Assembly (NCBI GenBank): GCA_023249615.1
Contig: JAHFCG010000004.1
Location: 1 to 47,194, forward strand
DNA from: a candidate division FCPU426 bacterium
GTDB taxonomy: Bacteria; Oederibacteriota; Muellerivitia; Muellerivitales; Muellerivitaceae
Direction: 5' to 3'
DNA length: 47,194 bases
Position numbers and translations under genes: made by a program. Of the stretch, positions 41,496 to 47,194 are shown in pieces. Position 1 is the stretch's first letter, and each line of letters starts with the position of its first letter. The notes under the pieces were generated by a model. That model was not told the DNA's origin. It saw only the letters and a list, made by a program, of their open reading frames with translations, and made no database searches.

Positions 41496-42602
41496 TTAAG
41501 CTTTTTTGGATACCTTGCCGTCGATCTCGGCGGCGCGCCTTTTAATCTCGCCGATCAGGTTGGGCACCAGTTCCTCTTCCTTGAGACGGGTCTTCTCAAT
41601 GCCCTTTTCAAAGATAACCCCGTGGCCCTTTTCGGCGCAAAGTCCGACATCCGCCTCAGCGCCCTCACCCAAACCGTTCACCACGCATCCCATGATGGCG
41701 ACCCTCATCGGGGTTTTCATGGTTAAGGTGGCTGTCTCAACCTCATCCACCATTTTTTCAAGGTCCACGTGGCATCTTCCACAGGTGGGGCAGGCGACAA
41801 TTTCCACGCCTTCCTTGCGGAAGCCCATGGAACGAAGAAGATGGGTGGCGACTTTGACTTCCTCCACCGGATCAGCCGTCAGGGAAACACGGATAGTGTC
41901 GCCGATTCCATCGGCCAGGACCGCGCCCATTCCGGCGGCGCTCTTGGTGATTCCCTGCATCTTGGTGCCCGCCTCGGTCACACCGACATGGAAAGGATAA
42001 TCGCATTGTTCAGCCAGCAAGCGGTAGGAACGGATCATGGTCGGCACGTGGGAGCTTTTAACCGAGATGATCATTTGGCGGTAACCGAGGGATTCGATAA
42101 AGCGAATATGGTTCATGGCCGATTCAACGATGGCTTCCGGCGTGGGGTGGCCGTATTTTTCCAGCAGTTCCTTTTCCAGGGAACCGGAATTTACCCCCAC
42201 CCTCATGGCCACATTATATTTTTTGCACTTTTCAACGACCTGGGCCAGGCGGTCCAACCCGCCGATATTGCCGGGATTGATGCGGATCTTATCCGCGCCC
42301 TCATCAATGGCGTCCAAGGCGATCTGATAGGCGAAATGGATGTCGGCCACCAGGGGAACCCTCATCTTGGCCTTGAGCTGGGAAACGGCCTTCAGGGATT
42401 TTTGGTTTTCAACTGTCACGCGGATAATTTCGCATCCCGCGTCTTCCAAACGCTTGATCTGCTCAAGCGTCTCCGGAACCTCGTAGGTAAGGGTATTGGT
42501 CATGGACTGGATGGAAATAGGGGCGTCGCCGCCCACCTGGACCTTTCCCACCATCACGGGGCGGGTTTTTCGGCGATGAATTTCGAAGAACTGGTCGGAC
42601 AT
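41496..42602 (-). CDS. ispG: (E)-4-hydroxy-3-methylbut-2-enyl-diphosphate synthase
   Basis: IspG (GcpE) converts MEcPP to HMBPP in the MEP pathway with a [4Fe-4S] cluster. The 368-residue protein has the TIM barrel (MVGKVQVGGDAPISIQSMTN, KIRINPGNIGG, VGVTEAGT) and the iron-sulfur domain. Cluster ligands are the two Cys of CPTCGRC, the Cys of MGCVVNGLGEG and the Glu in it. GGGAG is 6 nt before ATG. With ispE this shows isoprenoids come from the MEP route. Confidence 0.97.
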   Translation of the reverse strand: MSDQFFEIHRRKTRPVMVGKVQVGGDAPISIQSMTNTLTYEVPETLEQIKRLEDAGCEIIRVTVENQKSLKAVSQLKAKMRVPLVADIHFAYQIALDAIDEGADKIRINPGNIGGLDRLAQVVEKCKKYNVAMRVGVNSGSLEKELLEKYGHPTPEAIVESAMNHIRFIESLGYRQMIISVKSSHVPTMIRSYRLLAEQCDYPFHVGVTEAGTKMQGITKSAAGMGAVLADGIGDTIRVSLTADPVEEVKVATHLLRSMGFRKEGVEIVACPTCGRCHVDLEKMVDEVETATLTMKTPMRVAIMGCVVNGLGEGAEADVGLCAEKGHGVIFEKGIEKTRLKEEELVPNLIGEIKRRAAEIDGKVSKKA

Positions 42603-42698
42603 TAAGGACTCCCAATAAAAGGTGTGAAGATTATGAGGGAGGGCGGAACGGGTTTCAAGGCAAACAAAAATCGAGAGAAAAGGGCATAATTTATAAAA

Positions 42699-42860
42699 CT
42701 AATGAAGGATGATGGCTTTTTCAGTGACGGTCTGATGGCCCGTCCTGAGCGACGTCGAAGGGTTGGTCCCATCGTCCACATGGAGGGCATAAACATAAAG
42801 CCCGCTGGCCACGGGTGCCTGGGCCATGTTTTTAGTTTCCCATACTGAATTGTTTGACAT
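42699..42860 (-). pseudogene. Remnant of a secreted-protein C-terminal sorting domain
   Basis: A 53-codon frame reads SVWETKNMAQAPVASGLYVY, then ALHVDDGTNPSTSLRTGHQT and ends TVTEKAIILH. The GLYVY ... K-A-I-I layout is the last strand pair of the FlgD/sorting domain seen in the secreted neighbours. PSTSLRT is the translation of a common dispersed repeat (CCTTCGACGTCGCTCAGGA type) inserted in frame. No signal peptide or upstream domain is present, so this looks like a gene fragment in the ispG upstream region. Confidence 0.5.
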
Positions 42861-42875
42861 GCGCCCCCTTCGCCT

Positions 42876-43232
42876 TTAGTCCCTCCTGTGCCTAACACGG
42901 ACAGTACCCGGGGAAATAACCGTGAAGTTTTGATGGAGCTCGGAAAGATGCTGTTGAAGCCCGGTGGAGACAATCTGGGATTTTTTCGACGAGGAAAGGC
43001 CGGCCATACGGATTAACACCACACCGTTTGAAACCAAGCGGCGCCTGAAGACCAACTCCCCGAAGTCTTTGTCGCTGGTAAGGAAAATGGCGCCGGATTG
43101 GTTGGCGCGTTGAAAGAGGGTCTCGTCCCCGGCTCCAGGCTCAAGTTCGGCGACGTAATCAACCTGATGGCCCTCCGCCCTAAGGCCATTTACGATTTCC
43201 CGGTCAATATTCTCATCCGCGAAAAAATTCAA
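42876..43232 (-). CDS. DUF5615 PIN-like toxin
   Basis: A 118-residue protein of the DUF5615/Mut7-C-like PIN group, putative RNase toxin. Acidic active-site candidates are D6 and E7 in FADEN and D54 and D56 in TSDKDFGEL, all present. The start is TTG 3 nt after the DUF433 stop. The tail after residue 105 is basic. Paired with DUF433 as in many bacteria. Confidence 0.82.
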   Translation of the reverse strand: MNFFADENIDREIVNGLRAEGHQVDYVAELEPGAGDETLFQRANQSGAIFLTSDKDFGELVFRRRLVSNGVVLIRMAGLSSSKKSQIVSTGLQQHLSELHQNFTVISPGTVRVRHRRD

Positions 43233-43235
43233 TCC

Positions 43236-43466
43236 TCAAGACGCCGAAAGGGGATAGACAACATCAGCCTTCAAAGCCTCGGCGGCGAATGCCATCGCGG
43301 CGCGCACGGCATCTTCGGTAAGCCGGGGATGGGAAGCGACAATTTGGGGGATGGTTTCACCCGCAGCGAGCTTTTCCAATATAAGTTCCACGGTAATTCG
43401 GGTTCCCGCGATAACGGGTTTACCCATCATGATGGCTGGATCAGAAATAATAAGCCCGACTGTCAT
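43236..43466 (-). CDS. DUF433 antitoxin
   Basis: A 76-residue DUF433-family protein, the usual antitoxin partner of DUF5615. It has DPAIMMGKPVIAGTRITVEL (winged-helix-like DNA-binding start) and LEKLAAGETIPQIVASHPRL, then LTEDAVRAAMAFA. I start at ATG 43466 because AGGGAGG lies 7 nt upstream; an in-frame GTG at 43496 is less likely. It probably represses its own promoter at 43518-43545. Confidence 0.85.
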   Translation of the reverse strand: MTVGLIISDPAIMMGKPVIAGTRITVELILEKLAAGETIPQIVASHPRLTEDAVRAAMAFAAEALKADVVYPLSAS

Positions 43467-43517
43467 GGCCCGACCTCCCTCAAAATTTAACGTCACTTCA
43501 ATTTTACCCGAACTTTC

Positions 43518-43545
43518 CTTTTAAGAATCACTGTTTTCAGGTCAA
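43518..43545 (-). promoter_or_regulatory. Promoter of the DUF433-DUF5615 pair
   Basis: TTGACC (43540-43545) and TAAAAG (43518-43523) on the minus strand are 16 bp apart. GGGCGCCC (43550-43557) is a perfect 8-bp palindrome between this and the divergent promoter. Confidence 0.45.
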
Positions 43546-43564
43546 AATTGGGCGCCCTTCAAAG

Positions 43565-43573
43565 TGCTATACT
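43565..43573 (+). promoter_or_regulatory. Extended -10 promoter of the metalloprotease gene
   Basis: TGCTATACT on the plus strand is an extended -10 box about 33 bp before the chosen TTG start. It overlaps the region after an in-frame GTG at 43564, which therefore cannot be the start of the mRNA's coding part. Confidence 0.5.
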
Positions 43574-43605
43574 TTTCAATAATTACGTTATTTACGGGGC
43601 AGTTT

Positions 43606-46600
43606 TTGAACAAAGAAAATGCTGTCTATAAGCTGAACCACCGATTTTCACCCCTTCCACCTCGGGCCTGGGTTGGCAAGGTTTTATTCTCAATTCTGCT
43701 GGTTTTGGCAGTTTTCCCTGGTACTCCCACGTTTGCTTTAAGTTCCCCTGAAGATTTGTTCCTTGATTCCCCACCCCCCACCCATCAGACGGTTAAGGGG
43801 AAGCCTGAAAGACGTCATCGGTTTATCAAAGTAAATCCATCTCTTTGGCAAAAGATCGCCCACCAAAAGGTTCTCAAACCTGGCCCAATCCATAGCTTCA
43901 AGCTCAACCTCTTCGATGATACTTACACCTTCATTCTGAAGAAACCCAAGTTCCTGCCAGAGAGCGGGTTGACTCTTTCAGGCACCTTGCAGGAAGTTCC
44001 GGGAAGTTTCGCGCTCTTGACCTACATTGGTGGCGTGCTGGCAGGGGACTTTTTCATACCAGGCAAAGGCAACTTCCAAATCCTTTACGCCGGGGAAGCG
44101 GATTCGACTCCCTCCGGTCGCTCACCGCGGGGTATCCATCAGATTCTCGAACTGGACCCGGAACAAGAAAACCCTACGGACGTCGGGGGGCTGTCACCCC
44201 CGCCCATCATGACTCCCGTTTTCAATGTCCCGCCTCCCAACGACCCCATCTGGTATCCCAACTGCGCCTACGCCAACAACCCTTACGTCATTGACTTGAT
44301 GGTGGTATATACGCCCGCCGCTCTGGCCGATTCGGGCGGCACTACCGCATCAATCCAAGCCCTAATCAACCAATCTGTCGCCTACACCAATCAATCTTTT
44401 GTGAACAGCAACATTCTGGCCGAGATGCGGCTAGTGCACATGGAGCAAGTTACCTATACCGAATCAGGATCGCTTGCGACAGATCTTACCCGTGTAACCA
44501 ATGCCAGTGATGGTTATATGGATAACGTACCCGTACTCAGAGATACCTACGGAGCCGATTTGGTTTGTTTATTGGAAACAATCAATACGGCTCCAGGTAA
44601 AGGTGGCGTCGCCTGGTTTGCCGTAAGCAGTAATGGTGTTTATCCGGATTTTGGATACAGCGTAGTTAAACTTAATGACTTGATACCAGGCGTTCCTCAT
44701 GAGATCGGCCATAATTTGGGTTGCGACCACGACGCTACCAATGCAGGGACAGCCGGTGCTTATTCCTACTCTAAGGGTTGGAGATTCACGGCAGGCGGCC
44801 AATACATCACCAACATGTCTTACTTGCCCGGTTCCTACATCCCCTACTTCTCCAGCCCTCTAGTGACCTATCTTGGTGTCGCCACCGGTACCGCCACGGC
44901 CGACAACGCGCGTTCGATCAACAACACCGCCGTGACGGTGGCGGGGTTCCGCAACACTGTCTTAACCAACAATTACCCTGACATAAGCCTAACCGCGCCC
45001 ATGAACGGGAACATCATCTACCGCCCCACTCCCGTCACCATCACCGCCAACGCGACGGACAGCGACGGCACCATCACCCAGGTGGACTTCTACTCGGATA
45101 ACCAGTATTTGGGAACCGACACTACAGCCCCTTACGATTTTGCCCAGGTCCTCAACCCTGGAAGCCACTTGCTGACCGCCTGGGCCTATGACAATGCCGG
45201 GGCCTTGAGGATTTCCTGCGCGGTGAGCGTGGTGGTGAAATCCTCCCTGCCGCCACCCTGGATCGAGAATGACATCGGGACGGTGCCGGTGGCCGGTTCT
45301 TCCAGCTATGACGGGGTGACCATGACTTTGACTGGAACGGGAGAAGAACTTACAAACTCGGGCATAGACGATAATTTTTACTTCGTCAGCCAGCCTTTTT
45401 GCGGCAATGGCTCAATTATTGCCAGACAGACAGACGCCTCCAGCAGTCCCACAGGCGACACCGAACAGGGTTTAATGTTAAGGGAAAATTTAAACGGTGG
45501 TTCTAAATACGCTGCGATGAATTTCTTTTTCAATCCTTATTTCCCGCCCGTTCTCACCTGGTCTTCTTGGCGGACAACCACTAACGCAGTCAATGGTTGG
45601 TACAGTAACGGCGTAACTTTTCTATTGCCCTATTGGCAAAAGATCGACCGCATCGGCAACGTTTTCACGCTTTCAATATCACCCGACGGATCGAGTTGGA
45701 CCCAATATGGAAACCCCATCACTATCACCATGAACCAGACGATACAGGCGGGGATATTTATAAACAATAACAGCCAAGGCACCTATCCCGTCACCGCCCT
45801 CTTCGACAACATCTCCGTCTCCATGTCCTGCGTGCCGCCAACCCTCACTAATACCCGCACGCCCACGCGCACCTTCACACCCAGCTTCACCCCCACCTTT
45901 ACCGTTACCGGTTCCGCTACCTATACCCCTACATTCACCTTCACCTACACCCCCACCCTAGAGCAAACCCTCCAGGTGGACGACTTTCCTACCCCCACAT
46001 TTACCATCACCCCCACGCCCAACGCGACAGCCTCCCCGACCCCAACGAGCACCCCAACACAAACCGGGACCAATACTTCCACCAACACCCCCACAGATTT
46101 GGCTACACCCACAGAGTCGCCGACGAACACAAATACCCTCACCTTGACGGCGACGATGTCCCCGACGGGGACTCCCACGGTGACTTTTACTCCCTCCCAT
46201 ACGGCCACATTTACTCCGACACTCACGGGGACCCTCTCGCCCACCGCAACCCCTTCATTTACCCCCACTTCCACCCCATCCAATACCGCCACCCACACGC
46301 CTTCGTCCACCCCCACCTACTCGCCCACGAAAACTCCAACCAACAGCCCCACCAACACACCGACAGCAACACCAACCTTCCCAGGAAGCAACACCCCTAC
46401 TTCAACCTTGACCGTCACCCCACTGAACACGGCCACTAATACCCCCACACCAACGAGCGGCGACCTTTTCACCGAGGTCATCCCCTATCCCAACCCCGCC
46501 ACAGGCGGCCAAGTTACCTTCTCCTACCAGCTTTCCAAACCCGCCTACAAGGTTTCTTTCAAGCTATACACCACCGCCTACCGCAAGGTGGCCGCGTTTA

Positions 46601-46740
46601 ACGGTACTTCCCAAATCGGAGCCAATAACGCCAATTTTGACGTTAGTACCTTTGCCAATGGGTTTTATTACTATGTGATCGAGGCGGAAGCGGCCGGGAA
46701 GAAAGAACAAAAAATCGGGAAATTGATCATCGCACGGTAA
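43606..46740 (+). CDS. Secreted reprolysin-like metalloprotease with TPT linker and sorting domain
   Basis: An extracellular zinc protease of the metzincin/reprolysin type. After a long-n-region signal peptide (hydrophobic [19 protein letters not shown]) comes a propeptide-like region, then the catalytic domain with [12 protein letters not shown] (three zinc His, catalytic Glu) and the Met-turn [10 protein letters not shown] bacterial Ig-like domain ([20 protein letters not shown]) follows, then a LamG/DUF1349-like beta domain ([20 protein letters not shown]), a TPT linker of about 200 residues, and a C-terminal sorting-type domain (YPNPATGGQ ... [17 protein letters not shown]). I use TTG 43606; an upstream GTG at 43564 lies inside the promoter. 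Probably degrades proteins outside the cell. Confidence 0.85.
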   Translation: MNKENAVYKLNHRFSPLPPRAWVGKVLFSILLVLAVFPGTPTFALSSPEDLFLDSPPPTHQTVKGKPERRHRFIKVNPSLWQKIAHQKVLKPGPIHSFKLNLFDDTYTFILKKPKFLPESGLTLSGTLQEVPGSFALLTYIGGVLAGDFFIPGKGNFQILYAGEADSTPSGRSPRGIHQILELDPEQENPTDVGGLSPPPIMTPVFNVPPPNDPIWYPNCAYANNPYVIDLMVVYTPAALADSGGTTASIQALINQSVAYTNQSFVNSNILAEMRLVHMEQVTYTESGSLATDLTRVTNASDGYMDNVPVLRDTYGADLVCLLETINTAPGKGGVAWFAVSSNGVYPDFGYSVVKLNDLIPGVPHEIGHNLGCDHDATNAGTAGAYSYSKGWRFTAGGQYITNMSYLPGSYIPYFSSPLVTYLGVATGTATADNARSINNTAVTVAGFRNTVLTNNYPDISLTAPMNGNIIYRPTPVTITANATDSDGTITQVDFYSDNQYLGTDTTAPYDFAQVLNPGSHLLTAWAYDNAGALRISCAVSVVVKSSLPPPWIENDIGTVPVAGSSSYDGVTMTLTGTGEELTNSGIDDNFYFVSQPFCGNGSIIARQTDASSSPTGDTEQGLMLRENLNGGSKYAAMNFFFNPYFPPVLTWSSWRTTTNAVNGWYSNGVTFLLPYWQKIDRIGNVFTLSISPDGSSWTQYGNPITITMNQTIQAGIFINNNSQGTYPVTALFDNISVSMSCVPPTLTNTRTPTRTFTPSFTPTFTVTGSATYTPTFTFTYTPTLEQTLQVDDFPTPTFTITPTPNATASPTPTSTPTQTGTNTSTNTPTDLATPTESPTNTNTLTLTATMSPTGTPTVTFTPSHTATFTPTLTGTLSPTATPSFTPTSTPSNTATHTPSSTPTYSPTKTPTNSPTNTPTATPTFPGSNTPTSTLTVTPLNTATNTPTPTSGDLFTEVIPYPNPATGGQVTFSYQLSKPAYKVSFKLYTTAYRKVAAFNGTSQIGANNANFDVSTFANGFYYYVIEAEAAGKKEQKIGKLIIAR

Positions 46741-46756
46741 TTGATTCTAAGAGAAA

Positions 46757-47194
46757 TCAGCGCCTGATGAAAACCTTCATGACCTTCTGGGTTTGTTGTC
46801 CCCCGCTTTTCCAAACGATCACAAAATAATAAAGTCCGTTGGCAAGGTTCAAATTGGACATATCCACGACAACGGGTGGTTGGGGCCCCAAACCGACAGG
46901 TAAAGTGTCATCCTCATAAACTTTACGGTAGGCGGTGGTAAATATTTTCAACTGCACCTGATCCTCCATCTGGTCGTTCTGAAAATAAAACGCGAGGTTG
47001 CTTCCGGGACTATTCGGGTCTGGCCAGGGGTTTGGATAAACCACATAAATGTTGGAGGGAGTTGGCGTGGAGGAAAGGGTAAAGGTGGGGGTTGGGGTGA
47101 TGGTCAAGGTATAAGTATGTGTGAAAGTAAAGGTAAGCGTGGGGGAATAGGTCGGCGTGAAACTGTAGGTAGGGGTAAAGGAAGATGGCGTGGA
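46757..47194 (-). CDS. 3' part of a TPT-linker secreted protein (truncated by window edge)
   Basis: The frame enters from the right edge in a Thr/Pro linker (FTPTYS, LTFTFTHTYTLTITPTP) and ends in a sorting-type domain: VVYPNPWPDPNSPGSN, FTTAYRKVYEDD, NLANGLYYFVIVWKSGG and KVMKVFIRR. It shares TTAYRKV with the facing metalloprotease, so the two domains are close relatives. It is convergent with that gene, stops 16 nt apart, with only a weak 5-bp hairpin between. The catalytic or binding part lies outside the window. Confidence 0.8.
   Translation of the reverse strand, partial: STPSSFTPTYSFTPTYSPTLTFTFTHTYTLTITPTPTFTLSSTPTPSNIYVVYPNPWPDPNSPGSNLAFYFQNDQMEDQVQLKIFTTAYRKVYEDDTLPVGLGPQPPVVVDMSNLNLANGLYYFVIVWKSGGQQTQKVMKVFIRR

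Noticed and set aside
43564-43605. GTG 43564 as the metalloprotease start
   Set aside because: It overlaps the extended -10 box TGCTATACT, so the mRNA would begin after it.
45945-46316. Minus-strand Val/Gly-rich frame opposite the metalloprotease linker
   Set aside because: Antisense of the TPT linker; no ribosome-binding site or independent features.

Overview
The window comes from an uncultured, Gram-negative-type bacterium with about 50% GC. Its secreted proteins have long Thr/Pro 'TPT' linkers and end in a C-terminal sorting-type domain (YPNP ... GxYxY ... K-I-x-x-x-R/K). It also carries a PorV-like outer-membrane protein, DUF1207 proteins and a PolC-type replicase. Together these suggest one of the poorly cultured candidate phyla (FCPU426/Goldbacteria/Omnitrophota-like). 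That placement is inference and no marker here proves it.

Layout. Almost everything is on the minus strand. 1-7.6 kb: a polysaccharide-degradation and secretion locus with an ECF sigma factor, a membrane anti-sigma-like protein carrying a FlgD-like domain, a PA14-CBM9 protein, a PorV-like/TPR protein, a GH30-malectin-CBM3 enzyme, and at the left edge the first codons of a GH30 paralogue with a copied leader. 7.7-9.9 kb: a 561-aa membrane protein bracketed by copies of the 3' end of tRNA-Gln(TTG), looking like a decayed tRNA-targeted island. 10-20.4 kb: a zinc-ribbon micro-protein, an alpha/beta hydrolase, ispE, a TPR protein, a cNMP-binding protein, an envelope-glycan pair (WecA/MraY-family transferase and FAD oxidoreductase) and a zinc-ribbon/TPR/sigma-54 activator. 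20.4-31 kb: the conserved rimP-nusA-infB-rbfA-nrnA-truB-ribF-rpsO-pnp information operon. 31.2-32.5 kb: a small secreted protein and a broken toxin/immunity-like remnant. 32.5-42.6 kb: polC, two tandem DUF1207 proteins, a GT4 glycosyltransferase, proS and ispG. 42.7-47.2 kb: a sorting-domain remnant, a DUF433/DUF5615 toxin-antitoxin pair, a plus-strand secreted metalloprotease and the 3' part of another TPT-linker secreted protein.

Most interesting. (i) Directly downstream of the sigma-54 activator gene lies what looks like a complete small-RNA unit: a cluster of TGTAA half-sites, a near-consensus -24/-12 promoter, about 90 nt of non-coding sequence with an exposed CACCUCC (anti-Shine-Dalgarno) stretch, and a strong terminator. 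The same TGTAA-N7-TTACA operator recurs upstream of the activator's own operon. This is Qrr/LuxO-like in logic but apparently undescribed here. (ii) Nearly every gene junction holds a palindromic repeat from one of about nine families, and in two or three genes the repeat appears to encode the signal peptide. (iii) PolC lacks the whole inserted proofreading exonuclease.

The genes combine an environmental polysaccharide/protein-degrading lifestyle (GH30, CBM3, CBM9, malectin, PA14, metalloprotease) with housekeeping operons and regulators that may sense the envelope or secretion state.
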